Positions 53,451-62,322 of a stretch of 64,000 nucleotides of DNA are shown piece by piece. How positions within the stretch are numbered: position 1 is the stretch's first letter; each line of letters starts with the position of its first letter. The stretch is from positions 1,801,501 through 1,865,500 of the forward strand of contig NZ_CP027218.1 of NCBI RefSeq assembly GCF_004124275.1, in the 5' to 3' direction. The notes beneath the pieces were generated by a model that saw nothing but the letters and a program-made list of their open reading frames with translations, made no database searches and was not told where the DNA came from. This DNA is from Pseudomonas sp. DTU12.3 (lineage in GTDB: Bacteria; Pseudomonadota; Gammaproteobacteria; Pseudomonadales; Pseudomonadaceae). The translations under genes and the position numbers were made by a program.

Positions 53451-53531
53451 CCTTCGCGAGCAAGCCCGCTCCCACATTGGTTTTGTGTACGCCACAGATC
53501 CAATGTGGGAGCGAGCCTGCTCGCGAAGGGG
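53451..53531. repeat. REP pair, inverted (CTTCGCGAGCAAGCCCGCTC type)
   Basis: CCTTCGCGAGCAAGCCCGCT and GTGGGAGCGAGCCTGCTCGC face each other around TTTTGTGTACGCCACAGATC. They lie between the TrmH-family gene and the HNH nuclease gene. The arms mix the AAGCC and GAGCC subtypes. Confidence 0.9.
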
Positions 53532-53553
53532 CCAGTTCAGGCACTGAAGATCA

Positions 53554-53925
53554 TCAGTCTTCTTTCTTCATCAGCCCGGCGAGGGCGGCAAACGGGTTAT
53601 GCGTTGCCTTGGCAATCTTCGGCGTGCTCAGCGAGCCCTCGCTGAAGTACTGCTGATCGGTATAGCGCGAGTGCTCGTTGTCGTGGCAATACAGGCACAA
53701 CAATTCCCAGTTCGAGCCGTCCTGCGGGTTGTTGTCGTGATTGTGGTCGCGGTGGTGCACGGTCAGTTCGCTCAGGCGCTTGCCGGAAAACTCGCGGGTG
53801 CAGCGGCCACAGACATGCGGGTACATCTTCAGGGCTTTGTCGCGGTAGCCCATTTCCTTGTCACGCTGGTTGTCGGCGAGGATGCGATCCAACTTCGACG
53901 TATTGGTTGGGGTGGACGAACTCAT
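53554..53925 (-). CDS. YajD family HNH nuclease
   Basis: The 123-residue protein has an HNH motif with ELTVHHRDHNHDNNP near residue 55, then WELLCLYCHDNEHSR near 73 and an upstream CGRC pair near 39-42. It is the small HNH family of E. coli YajD. The biological role is not clear. It lies between a REP and the spermidine-synthase-like gene on the same strand. Confidence 0.88.
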   Translation of the reverse strand: MSSSTPTNTSKLDRILADNQRDKEMGYRDKALKMYPHVCGRCTREFSGKRLSELTVHHRDHNHDNNPQDGSNWELLCLYCHDNEHSRYTDQQYFSEGSLSTPKIAKATHNPFAALAGLMKKED

Positions 53926-53973
53926 GGGTTCACCTTTGTAAAAGACTAATGACGGTTATGTGCAGAGTTTAGC

Positions 53974-54660
53974 TCAGCCCTTGAGCTTCTCGGCAATCCA
54001 GATCGTGTGGCGCGTGCCCTTGTTGCCGTGGGCGAAGACCTGGACTTCTTCGGCCTTGAAACCGGCCTTCTTCAATTTGTCGGAAAACAGCCGATCGGCG
54101 CTGGCCGACCACACGGCGAGCACGCCTTTCGGGCGCAAAGCCTTGGCGCAAGCATTCAGGCCGGCGGCGGAATACAGCCAGCTGTTCGCCTTCTGGGTCA
54201 GGCCTTCGGGGCCGTTGTCGACGTCGAGCATGATTGCATCGAAGCCATTCGGCTCGCTTTGCAGCACCTTGGCGACGTCTTCCTGACGAATCACCGTACG
54301 TGGATCGAGCAGCGGCCGGCCGGACTTTTCGCCGAGTGGGCCACGGTTCCACTCGACTACACCGGGCACCAGTTCGGCGACCACCACTTCAGCGGTCTTG
54401 CCCAGATGCTTGAGCGCCGAAGCGAGGGTGAAACCCATGCCCAGACCGCCGATCAAGACCCGCGAAGCCGGCCGACCGGCGACCTTGCGGCATGGAATCT
54501 CGGCCAGCGCATCTTCGGAACCGTGCATGCGCGTGTTCATCAATTGCCCGCCGTCGCCGCCCTGGATCTTGATGACAAAATCCTCGCCATATTCGAACAG
54601 GCACAGGGCACCGCCGCTTTCAGGGATCGGGGTGGTGTCGAGCAGAACGAAACGTTTCAT
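53974..54660 (-). CDS. Spermidine-synthase-like methyltransferase-fold protein
   Basis: The 228-residue protein has a spermidine-synthase type core with SRVLIGGLGMGFTLASAL near residue 66 (nucleotide-binding motif I) and DAIMLDVDNGPEGL near 140. It lacks the aminopropyl-acceptor loop of true spermidine synthase as far as can be seen. Such proteins are often annotated as spermidine synthase or spermine/spermidine synthase-like, without proof of activity. Confidence 0.75.
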   Translation of the reverse strand: MKRFVLLDTTPIPESGGALCLFEYGEDFVIKIQGGDGGQLMNTRMHGSEDALAEIPCRKVAGRPASRVLIGGLGMGFTLASALKHLGKTAEVVVAELVPGVVEWNRGPLGEKSGRPLLDPRTVIRQEDVAKVLQSEPNGFDAIMLDVDNGPEGLTQKANSWLYSAAGLNACAKALRPKGVLAVWSASADRLFSDKLKKAGFKAEEVQVFAHGNKGTRHTIWIAEKLKG

Positions 54661-54740
54661 GGAAATCTCTACAAGGGGGAAGGCAAGCAGGCCCGTTGGG
54701 AGTAGCCTGAGCGCAGACTAGAGGCCAAACGGAGCCCTTG

Positions 54741-55025
54741 ATGAAGCGCACCATTCTAACGGTCATTGCCCTGGCCGTGCTCTCGATTACTGCAGTGCAG
54801 GCGCAGCAGACGATTCCGCTCAGCCCGGCGCCGCAACCCGGCTCGCCCGGTACCGCGACACCGACGCCGTATCCGCAGATCACGCCGATCAATATTCCCA
54901 AGTCCGGCGCGGGCAGCGGCAGCCCGCCATTGGTGCCGATCGAAATGCCCAGCCCGCCGAGCAAGGATCAACCGGTGCCGGGCATTGAACCCAACGGCAC
55001 CAAGACGAAATCCCCCGGCGGTTAA
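54741..55025 (+). CDS. Small secreted Pro-rich protein
   Basis: The 94-residue precursor has a signal peptide (MKRTILTVIALAVLSITAVQAQ; cleavage near residue 22). The mature part is rich in Pro, Gly, Ser and Thr (SPAPQPGSPGTATPTPYPQI) without cysteines, probably disordered. Function unknown. It is divergent from the spermidine-synthase-like gene and its stop overlaps the stop of the convergent cNMP-binding gene by four bases. Confidence 0.6.
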   Translation: MKRTILTVIALAVLSITAVQAQQTIPLSPAPQPGSPGTATPTPYPQITPINIPKSGAGSGSPPLVPIEMPSPPSKDQPVPGIEPNGTKTKSPGG

Positions 55026-55495
55026 ACCTGTTGCGCCGCCAGTTGGCCGTCGGCCATGCGCAGGCGTTTCGACAGCGAGACGGCGAGGGCGCGGATGATT
55101 TTCGCGGCGATTTTCGGTGCGTCGTTGAGCATTTTTTCCAACGAGTCCTTGCCCAGATTCAATAGCTGGCAGTTCGTCGCTGCGACGCAAGTGGCCGATC
55201 GACGTTCACCGTCGAGCACGGCCATTTCGCCGAACGCCCGGCCACTGCGCAACGTGGCCATGGTGATGACCTGGCCATCGGCACCGGTTTTCTGCACGGC
55301 GACCTGGCCGGTGTGGAGGATGCACATGAAACTGCCGGCATCGCCCTCACGGAAAATCGCTTCGCCTTCAGCCACGGTGCTGATGCTGAAGTAGCCGGAA
55401 GCGGCCGCAAAGTCGGCCAGTTGCAATTGATCGAACAGGCCGCAGTCCATCAGCCAGTCGCGGATTTCGTTGTTCAGGAAGGTCGGTTCTGACAT
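55022..55495 (-). CDS. Cyclic nucleotide-binding domain protein
   Basis: The 157-residue protein has a single cNMP-binding fold (about 25-130, with EGEAIFREGDAGSFMCILHTG near residue 50 and GRAFGEMAVLDGERRSATC near 92). The Arg in ERRSAT sits in the phosphate-binding cassette. No DNA-binding domain follows, so it is not a Crp-type regulator. It may sense cAMP or cGMP as a single-domain protein. ATG 55495 was chosen because the longer frame runs into a REP. Confidence 0.82.
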   Translation of the reverse strand: MSEPTFLNNEIRDWLMDCGLFDQLQLADFAAASGYFSISTVAEGEAIFREGDAGSFMCILHTGQVAVQKTGADGQVITMATLRSGRAFGEMAVLDGERRSATCVAATNCQLLNLGKDSLEKMLNDAPKIAAKIIRALAVSLSKRLRMADGQLAAQQV

Positions 55496-55539
55496 GTCGT
55501 CACGGTCTTTTTCTGTTGTATCAGGCTCTACACCGTCCC

Positions 55540-55627
55540 CTGTAGGAGCTGCCGAAGGCTGCGATCTTTTGATCTGGCCTTGCAAAAAATCAAGATCAAA
55601 AGATCGCAGCCTTCGGCAGCTCCTACA
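55540..55627. repeat. REP pair, inverted (TGTAGGAGCTGCCGAAGGCT type)
   Basis: TGTAGGAGCTGCCGAAGGCT-GCGATC and AGATCGCAGC-CTTCGGCAGC are exact inverses around about 30 bases. The spacer carries GATCTGGCC and AAATCAAGATC. They lie between the cNMP-binding gene and ptrB. Confidence 0.9.
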
Positions 55628-55690
55628 TGGGATCTGTGGGTATCGGACTCTTGGGTCTGCAATTAAGACCCAAGTGACCGACGGAGTTCC

Positions 55691-57745
55691 TCAAGCCAGG
55701 CCCAAAACCTTGAAAACAAATGCGTATTCGAGCGCTACGTCACGTAATCCCTGATAACGCCCGCTCATCCCGCCATGCCCGGCGCCCAGTTCAGTCTTGA
55801 GCAGCAGCACGTTGTCATCAGTCTTGGTCGCGCGCAATTTCGCCACCCACTTCGCCGCTTCCCAATACTGCACGCGGCTGTCGTTGTAGCCGGCAATCAC
55901 CAGCGTCGCCGGATAATGCTGCGCACTGACGTTTTCGTACGGCGCGTAAGCCTTGATCCGCTCGTAGACGTCCGGCTCCTCGGGATTGCCCCACTCGTCA
56001 TATTCGGTGACGGTCAGTGGCAGATCTGGGTCGAGCATGGTGTTGAGCACATCGACAAACGGCACTTCGGCGATCGCCACGCCGAACAGGTCCGGGCGCT
56101 GGTTAAGCACTGCACCGATCAGCAAACCGCCGGCGCTGCCACCGCTGATCGCCAGTTTCTCGGCGGTGGTAATGCCGTTGAGGATCAGAAACTCGGCACA
56201 GGCAATGAAGTCGCTGAAGGTGTTGTGCTTGTGTTCCTGTTTGCCGGCGCGATACCAGGCTTCACCCAGTTCTCCGCCGCCGCGCACATGGGCGATGGCG
56301 AAGGCCATGCCGCGATCCAAAAGGCTCAGGCGGGCGTGGGAGAACCACGGATCGAGACTCGAGCCGTAAGCGCCGTAACCGTACAGATACAGCGGCACTG
56401 CTTTGCCGAGCATTTCGCGCTTCATCACCAGACTGATCGGCACTTGTGTGCCGTCCGGCGCCGTCGCCCACAGTCGCTGGCTGACGTAAGCGTCGGCGTC
56501 GAACGGGCCGAGCACCGGAGTTTCTTTCAAAACAGTTTGTTCGCCGCTCGCCAAGATCAACTGGCGCACTTGCGCCGGACGATTCAACGCCTCGTAGCGC
56601 AGACGAATGCGGTCGCTCTCGAACTCCAGGCTGTTTTGCACATACAGGCTGTAGGCCGCATCCGGCAGTTGCACGCGATACGGCGCCAGACCCTGCGGGT
56701 GAACCTCGATGATCGGCAGACCACCTTCGCGCAGGCTCAGGGTCATGGCTTCGGTGTTGAGACTGACGCCGTCGAGCATCACCGTGTCGCTGTGCGCGAT
56801 CAGGTTCTGCCAGTCGGCTTCAGTCGGCGCCGTGCCGGTGTCCGGGGCCTGATACAGGGCGTAGTTGATGCCGTCACGGTTGGTGCGGATAAACCACGTC
56901 CAGACGCCATCGAGCAGACCGTGATCGACATCGTATTCATGATCTTCGACCCGTGGCGCCAGGCAAGTGAACGGCAGGTGCGGCTGATTGGCATCGAGCA
57001 CCCAGACTTCACTGGTGGTCTTGCTGCCCAGCGACAGCAGCAGTTGCTGTTCGGAGCTGGAACGGTAGCAATGCAGGAAGAAACGCCCGTCCGCCTCGTG
57101 GAACACCTCTTCGGCAGCCGTGCCATCGAGGCGATAGCGGAACAGTTTGTGCGGGCGATGGGTATCGTCGAGTACGCCGAAAAACAGCGTCAGGCTGTCG
57201 TTGGCCCAGGTCATGCTGCCGTCGCAGTCTTCGAATTCCAGTTCACTGACCTTGTCGTTGGCCAGTTCCTTGACGAACAGCGTGTAGATCTCATCGCCCG
57301 AGGCGTCGACGCTGTAGGCCAGGCGCTGGTGGTCGGGGCTGATGCTGAACGCGCCCAGTGAGAAGAATCCGCCGTTGGCCAGTTCATTTGGATCGAGCAG
57401 CAATTGTTCGCGGCTTTCGTCGAGGCTCAGGCTGTCGTCCGCCGGACGCGGGCAGCGATAGTGCCGAGCGTATTCGTCGCCCGCCGTGGTGCGCGTGTAA
57501 TACAGGTACGGGCCCCACGGCGAAGGCAGCGACAGGTCGGTCTCCAGAATCCGCCCCTTGATCTCTTCGAACAGGGTTTCGCGCAACTCGGCCTGATCGG
57601 CGGTTTGCGCTTCCTGGTAGGCGTTTTCGGCCTTGAGGTAATCGAGCACCGCGTCGGTGTCGCGTTCCTGCAGCCAGGCATATGGGTCGGCACCGGCAGC
57701 CTTGTGGGCAATCGGGGCACTGATGACGTTGGCGGATTCAGGCAT
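55691..57745 (-). CDS. ptrB: Oligopeptidase B (S9A serine peptidase)
   Basis: PtrB cleaves short peptides after basic residues. The 684-residue protein has an N-terminal beta-propeller (about 75-400) and a C-terminal alpha/beta-hydrolase domain. The nucleophile is in SGGSAGGLL (near residue 528), with the PFVDVLNTMLDP and YNDSRVQYWE segments and the histidine in GAGHGG near 664. The family length is 680-700. It is monocistronic. Confidence 0.92.
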   Translation of the reverse strand: MPESANVISAPIAHKAAGADPYAWLQERDTDAVLDYLKAENAYQEAQTADQAELRETLFEEIKGRILETDLSLPSPWGPYLYYTRTTAGDEYARHYRCPRPADDSLSLDESREQLLLDPNELANGGFFSLGAFSISPDHQRLAYSVDASGDEIYTLFVKELANDKVSELEFEDCDGSMTWANDSLTLFFGVLDDTHRPHKLFRYRLDGTAAEEVFHEADGRFFLHCYRSSSEQQLLLSLGSKTTSEVWVLDANQPHLPFTCLAPRVEDHEYDVDHGLLDGVWTWFIRTNRDGINYALYQAPDTGTAPTEADWQNLIAHSDTVMLDGVSLNTEAMTLSLREGGLPIIEVHPQGLAPYRVQLPDAAYSLYVQNSLEFESDRIRLRYEALNRPAQVRQLILASGEQTVLKETPVLGPFDADAYVSQRLWATAPDGTQVPISLVMKREMLGKAVPLYLYGYGAYGSSLDPWFSHARLSLLDRGMAFAIAHVRGGGELGEAWYRAGKQEHKHNTFSDFIACAEFLILNGITTAEKLAISGGSAGGLLIGAVLNQRPDLFGVAIAEVPFVDVLNTMLDPDLPLTVTEYDEWGNPEEPDVYERIKAYAPYENVSAQHYPATLVIAGYNDSRVQYWEAAKWVAKLRATKTDDNVLLLKTELGAGHGGMSGRYQGLRDVALEYAFVFKVLGLA

Positions 57746-57807
57746 GAATGGCTCTCGGACAAATTACGGAATAGGGTTTTCGCAGCTTTTGAAACCGTCG
57801 CAGACCC

Positions 57808-57899
57808 CTGTGGGAGCGAGCCTGCTCGCGAAAGCGGTGGGTCAGACAATAATGTTTTAACCGACAGTCCGTATTCGCGAGCAAGCCCGCTCCCACAGG
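57808..57899. repeat. REP pair, inverted (GTGGGAGCGAGCCTGCTCGCG type)
   Basis: TGTGGGAGCGAGCCTGCTCG and CGAGCAAGCCCGCTCCCACA face each other across about 45 bases in the 225-base gap between ptrB and the membrane-protein gene. No other feature was recognised in this gap. Confidence 0.9.
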
Positions 57900-57970
57900 T
57901 CGTGTGTCTATTGGGACAAGCCTGGCGGGCGAAAAGTCGTTACTATAAGCGCCTCTTTGCCTGCCTTGCC

Positions 57971-58468
57971 ATGGACACCATGACCGAGAACGACTATCTG
58001 ATCGCCTGGGGCCTCTACGCCTTTGCCGCTGTGGGCTGCCTGTTGGTATGGATGCGCCTGACTACCTGGATGTGGCGCTGGCTGCGCGAACCGTTGCGCG
58101 TGCTGATGGCGGTGTTGCTGTTCAGCCCGACCATCATTGACCCGGTGAAAGCCAAGGTTGCACCGTCCATCGCCATCACCGCGCTGGATCTGGCCTTCAA
58201 GGTCGGCAACAACGCCTGGCGGGCGATTTCCGATCTGTTCATGTACAGCATGATCGCTTTCGGTCTTTACCTGATCTTCGTGCTGATCCGTTTCCCGATC
58301 GAACGGGCCTCCAAAGCGCGCCGCGAACAGGCTGAAGCCGCCAAGGCTGCGGCCCGCGCCGATGACCGCGACGACGATCAACCGTTCGGCGGTGCCGGGG
58401 ATGACCGTTACGGCCGCCCACCTTTGCCGAATAACCCGCAGCGCATGCGGGTCGAGCCGCGCCTGTAA
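57971..58468 (+). CDS. Small membrane protein of unknown function
   Basis: The protein of about 165 residues has three hydrophobic segments (about 12-30, 40-58 and 97-115) and a charged Arg/Asp-rich tail with DDRDDDQPFGGAGDDRYG. No named domain is recognised. ATG 57971 (MDTMTENDY) was chosen; ATG 57980 is an alternative. It lies 15 bases upstream of the amidotransferase gene and is probably in one transcript with it and the next gene. Confidence 0.7.
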   Translation: MDTMTENDYLIAWGLYAFAAVGCLLVWMRLTTWMWRWLREPLRVLMAVLLFSPTIIDPVKAKVAPSIAITALDLAFKVGNNAWRAISDLFMYSMIAFGLYLIFVLIRFPIERASKARREQAEAAKAAARADDRDDDQPFGGAGDDRYGRPPLPNNPQRMRVEPRL

Positions 58469-58483
58469 GCCGAGAGTCCGCAC

Positions 58484-59260
58484 ATGTGTGAATTACTGGG
58501 CATGAGTGCCAACGTGCCGACCGATATCGTGTTCAGCTTCACCGGCCTGATGCAGCGCGGCGGCCGCACCGGCCCGCACCGTGACGGCTGGGGCATCGCC
58601 TTCTATGAAGGCCGTGGCTTGCGTCTGTTTCAGGACCCGGCGGCGAGCAGCGAGTCGGAAGTGGCCAACCTGGTGCAGCGTTATCCGATCAAGAGCGAAG
58701 TGGTCATCGGCCACATCCGCCAAGCCAACGTCGGCAAGGTCTGCCTGTCCAATACCCACCCGTTCGTCCGCGAACTGTGGGGGCGCAACTGGTGTTTTGC
58801 GCACAACGGCCAGCTCGCCGATTTCACCCCGATCAAGAGTTTCTACCGCCCGGTCGGCGATACCGACAGTGAAGCGGCGTTCTGCGATTTGCTTAACCGC
58901 GTGCGTGCAGCTTTTCCGGAGCCGGTCGATATAGAAGAGCTGCTGCCGGATCTGGTGGCCGCGTGCGCCGAATACCGCAGCAAAGGCGTGTTCAACTGCC
59001 TGCTCAGCGACGGCGACTGGCTGTTCTGCTATTGCTCGACCAAACTCGCACAGATCACCCGGCGCGCACCGTTCGGCCCGGCGCGCCTGAAGGATGTCGA
59101 CGTGATTGTCGATTTTCAGGCCGAAACCACGCCCAACGACGTGGTGACGGTGATCGCCACCGAGCCTTTGACCGAAAACGAAACCTGGACCCGCTACGAA
59201 CCGGGCCAATGGAGCCTGTGGCGACGCGGCGAATGCGTAAGCCAAGGCAAGACCGAATAA
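58484..59260 (+). CDS. Class II glutamine amidotransferase (YafJ-like)
   Basis: The 258-residue protein has the N-terminal nucleophile Cys2 after methionine removal ([14 protein letters not shown]) and the block [18 protein letters not shown] with GHIRQANVG and FAHNGQL near residue 105. It is a stand-alone class II glutaminase domain like YafJ; the acceptor pathway is unknown. The gene lies between two small membrane-protein genes. Confidence 0.88.
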   Translation: MCELLGMSANVPTDIVFSFTGLMQRGGRTGPHRDGWGIAFYEGRGLRLFQDPAASSESEVANLVQRYPIKSEVVIGHIRQANVGKVCLSNTHPFVRELWGRNWCFAHNGQLADFTPIKSFYRPVGDTDSEAAFCDLLNRVRAAFPEPVDIEELLPDLVAACAEYRSKGVFNCLLSDGDWLFCYCSTKLAQITRRAPFGPARLKDVDVIVDFQAETTPNDVVTVIATEPLTENETWTRYEPGQWSLWRRGECVSQGKTE

Positions 59261-59272
59261 GGATTGCACCCC

Positions 59273-59815
59273 ATGTTGCTCAGTTACCTACGGCTGGTGT
59301 TGTTTGCGGCGGGCCTGTTGATCGGTGTCCAGGTGCCGGGGTTCATCAACGATTACGCGAAACGCGTCGAGGCGCACCTGATCGAAGCGCAAACCGGCCT
59401 GCGCGGCTTCCAGGGCACTGCCGAGCAGTTTTTCAAGGGCGATATCCAGGCGCTGGTCGCGCATTACCGCGCCAGCGAAGACCCGGTGTTTCGCAGCGAT
59501 GCCGACAGCCTGAGCACATTGCTCAATCGGCAAACTGCGCTGGATAAACAGTTCCAGGCGATGCAAGGGCCGTGGTACATCCGCTTCTTGCAAGTGGTGC
59601 TGGCGGCGGATCCGGATATTCGCAAGGAAACCTGGAACGGTTACAGCTATCAGATTCTGCTGACCCCGGAAGCGATGATCTGGGGCATGAGCGGCGCTTT
59701 GCTGCTGTCGTTCGGGATTGAATGCCTGTTCCGCCTGATCGACTGGGTGGTGCTCGGTGGCCGCCGCTTGCGCCAGAGCCGCCCGATCGAAGACCGCGAC
59801 GTGCGTGGGTTGTAA
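59273..59815 (+). CDS. DUF2937 family membrane protein
   Basis: The 180-residue protein has an N-terminal hydrophobic segment (MLLSYLRLVLFAAGLLIGVQ in part), a charged helical middle region (about 30-110) and a C-terminal hydrophobic segment at about 130-155. This matches the DUF2937 layout. ATG 59273 follows AAGGA at suitable spacing, so the TTG at 59264 was not used. It follows the amidotransferase gene by 12 bases. Confidence 0.78.
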   Translation: MLLSYLRLVLFAAGLLIGVQVPGFINDYAKRVEAHLIEAQTGLRGFQGTAEQFFKGDIQALVAHYRASEDPVFRSDADSLSTLLNRQTALDKQFQAMQGPWYIRFLQVVLAADPDIRKETWNGYSYQILLTPEAMIWGMSGALLLSFGIECLFRLIDWVVLGGRRLRQSRPIEDRDVRGL

Positions 59816-59821
59816 CAGCTC

Positions 59822-59896
59822 AAGATCAAAAGATCGCAGCCTGCGGCAGCTCCTACAGAGATCAATGTAGGAGCTGCCGCAGGCTGCGATCTTTTG
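59822..59896. repeat. REP pair, inverted (GTAGGAGCTGCCGCAGGCT type)
   Basis: AAAAGATCGCAGCCTGCGGC and TGTAGGAGCTGCCGCAGGCT are close inverses around about 15 bases. They lie between the convergent DUF2937 and LysR genes. Confidence 0.9.
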
Positions 59897-59900
59897 CTAT

Positions 59901-60815
59901 TCAGGGGTTCAAAACCACATACCCATCACCGACCTTCTGCGCATACCCCGCCAGCACCTGCTGACACAACGTCACAATCTCCTCGACCCACTCAACCCCC
60001 ACCCGCCACGACACCACCACCTGCAAGTCCGGCGGCCGCTGATCAATGGCCAGTAAGGTCAGTTCCCCCCGCGCCAATTCCTCCGCTACCAGCACCGGCG
60101 GCAGCACGCCAATGCCAAAACCATCGCGTAACAACCGAGTGATCGCCGACACTGAATTCACGCAATTCAAGCGCGGTGCCAGCACGCCGTTCGCCTGCAT
60201 CAACGCCAGAAGATCCTGATGCGGCCGGGAGTTTTTCGAGTAAGTGATGATCCGCTCCTGCGCCAGCTCAGCGAGGTCGGCGTAGTCGCGGTTGTAGATC
60301 GAATTGCTGGCGACAATCCAGCCCAGCGGATGGCTGGCCAGCTCCAGGCTGCGCACACTTTCATGACGCACCAGATCGGTTTGCAGGATCAGGTCGAGAA
60401 ACCCTTTTTGCAGCTGATCGCAGAGATTCAGAGAGGTATCCGCCACCAGCTCGATTTCCACCCGTGGATACAGATCGGTCATCTGCGCCACCAGCGGGCT
60501 CAGCCAGGTGTGGATCACTGTGTCCATTACACCGATGCGCACCCGGCCGACCTTGCTTGAGCGGGTTTCGATCGACTGCCTCAGCGCCGACATGGTGTCG
60601 AGCATCTGCTCGGCATATTCCAGCACCTTCAAACCTTCCGGCGTCAGGCTGACACCGCGTGAATCGCGCAGAAACAGCTTCACCCCCAGTTCGCCTTCCA
60701 GCACCGCAATGCGGCTGGAAATCGACGCCTGGGTAGTGAACAGCTTGTCGGCGGTGAGGCGAAAACTCTTCAGGCGGGCGACCCAGACAAAGGTCTCGAG
60801 AAACTTCAGGTTCAT
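59901..60815 (-). CDS. LysR family transcriptional regulator (candidate regulator of the MFS-pxp genes)
   Basis: The 304-residue protein has an HTH domain (about 6-62, with KSFRLTADKLFTTQASISSRI) and a LysR effector domain (about 90-295). ATG 60815 starts MNLKFLETFVWVARL; the TTG at 60821 is less likely. It is divergent from the MFS transporter and pxpABC, with 159 bases between starts. That is the usual arrangement for a LysR that controls the opposite operon; the ligand is inferred only. Confidence 0.9.
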   Translation of the reverse strand: MNLKFLETFVWVARLKSFRLTADKLFTTQASISSRIAVLEGELGVKLFLRDSRGVSLTPEGLKVLEYAEQMLDTMSALRQSIETRSSKVGRVRIGVMDTVIHTWLSPLVAQMTDLYPRVEIELVADTSLNLCDQLQKGFLDLILQTDLVRHESVRSLELASHPLGWIVASNSIYNRDYADLAELAQERIITYSKNSRPHQDLLALMQANGVLAPRLNCVNSVSAITRLLRDGFGIGVLPPVLVAEELARGELTLLAIDQRPPDLQVVVSWRVGVEWVEEIVTLCQQVLAGYAQKVGDGYVVLNP

Positions 60816-60949
60816 GGGCAAGGCTCGGCTGACAAATTTTTCTTATGCCTAAGGCGGGTTTTTATTCGTTGGACGCGAGAGGGTGCTGCGACGAAAAATC
60901 GGCGCATGCGGTTCCCACGATAGGCGTCGTCGGGGCTACGAACAAGACC

Positions 60950-60957
60950 AATAAAAA
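60950..60957 (+). promoter_or_regulatory. Candidate Crc/Hfq CA motif before the MFS gene
   Basis: AATAAAAA (AANAANAA pattern) lies 18-25 bases before the MFS ATG at 60975, upstream of the CGGAG ribosome-binding site. It may allow catabolite repression of the transporter. The A-rich context makes chance occurrence possible. Confidence 0.4.
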
Positions 60958-60974
60958 ACCTGCGGAGATAAGCC

Positions 60975-62261
60975 ATGAGTGCTCCCGACACCCTAAAAGC
61001 ATCCACGGCAACGGCGCGTCCCGGGCTGTTCGACTGGTATCGCAACATCAACCAGCAGGAGCGCCGCACGTTCTGGAGCTGCAAGATCGGCTACGGGCTG
61101 GATGGCATGGATACGCAGATGCTCAGCTTCGTCGTGCCGACGCTGATTGCGATGTGGGGCATCACCACCGGCGAAGCCGGGTTGATTCACACCAGCACCT
61201 TGATTGCTTCGGCGATTGGCGGTTGGGTCGCCGGGATTCTTTCCGATCGCATCGGCCGCGTGCGCACCCTGCAACTGACCGTGCTGTGGTTCGCCTTCTT
61301 CACCTTCCTCTGTGGCTTCGCGCAGAACTACGAACAATTACTGATCGCCCGCACCTTGATGGGCTTCGGTTTCGGCGGCGAATGGACGGCCGGCGCGGTG
61401 CTGATCGGCGAGGTGATCCGCGCCCAGGATCGCGGCAAAGCGGTGGGCATGGTGCAATCCGGTTGGGCGCTGGGCTGGGGGCTGACGGCGATTCTGTACG
61501 CGCTGCTGTTCTCGGTGTTGCCACCGGAAGACGCCTGGCGCGCGCTGTTCATTCTCGGCATCGTGCCGGCAATTTTCGTGATTTTCGTGCGTCGACTGGT
61601 CAAGGACCCGGAGATCTATCGCGAGGCCAAAGCCCGGCAAACGCCAGAGACTCAGTCGAAGTTCTACGAGATCTTTGCGCCGGGCATGCTCTTCACCACG
61701 TTCCGCGCTTCGCTGCTGACCACCGGCGCGCTGGGCGGCTATTACGCCATCACTTCGTGGCTGCCGACCTTCCTGAAGAATGAGCGCGGCTTGAGCGTAC
61801 TCGGCACCGGCGGGTATCTGGCGATGGTGATCGTCGGTTCTTACGTCGGCTATGTGATCAGCGCCTATCTGACCGATCTGCTCGGCCGGAAAAAGAACTT
61901 CATCCTGTTCGCGGTCGGCTCGTTCACCATCGTTCTGCTCTACACGCAATTGCCGGTCAGCAACGGCGTGATGCTCTGGCTGGGCTTCCCGCTGGGCTTC
62001 TTTGCTTCGGGGATTTTCAGCGGCATGGGCGCCTTTCTGACGGAACTGTTCCCCACGCGCATTCGCGGTTCGGGGCAGGGCTTTTGCTACAACATCGGTC
62101 GGGCGCTGGCGGCATTGTTTCCGCTGCTGATCGGCCTGCTCAGCCAGAAAGTGCCGTTGAGCGTCGGCATTGGTGCCTTCGCGGCGGTGTCTTACGGCGT
62201 GGTGATTATCGCGGCCTTGAGTCTGCCGGAAACCCGTGGCAAGCAACTCGATGCGCAGTAA
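60975..62261 (+). CDS. MFS transporter (SHS/aromatic acid-like), candidate substrate importer for PxpABC
   Basis: The 428-residue protein has twelve hydrophobic helices and the MFS motifs GWVAGILSDRIGRVRTLQ (after helix 2) and the mid-loop motif LLGRKKNF. It belongs to the SHS-like branch. CGGAG lies before ATG 60975. It precedes pxpA by 61 bases, so it could carry 5-oxoproline or a related lactam into the cell; this is inferred from position. Confidence 0.85.
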   Translation: MSAPDTLKASTATARPGLFDWYRNINQQERRTFWSCKIGYGLDGMDTQMLSFVVPTLIAMWGITTGEAGLIHTSTLIASAIGGWVAGILSDRIGRVRTLQLTVLWFAFFTFLCGFAQNYEQLLIARTLMGFGFGGEWTAGAVLIGEVIRAQDRGKAVGMVQSGWALGWGLTAILYALLFSVLPPEDAWRALFILGIVPAIFVIFVRRLVKDPEIYREAKARQTPETQSKFYEIFAPGMLFTTFRASLLTTGALGGYYAITSWLPTFLKNERGLSVLGTGGYLAMVIVGSYVGYVISAYLTDLLGRKKNFILFAVGSFTIVLLYTQLPVSNGVMLWLGFPLGFFASGIFSGMGAFLTELFPTRIRGSGQGFCYNIGRALAALFPLLIGLLSQKVPLSVGIGAFAAVSYGVVIIAALSLPETRGKQLDAQ

Positions 62262-62322
62262 CTGATAACCTGCGAAACGAATTCCTACAGATAAAAAGAC
62301 AAGCCCTACAGGAGTGTTCACC

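Noticed and set aside
55775..57361. 528-codon plus-strand ORF opposite ptrB
   Set aside because: Antisense shadow of ptrB with no start signal or recognisable domain.
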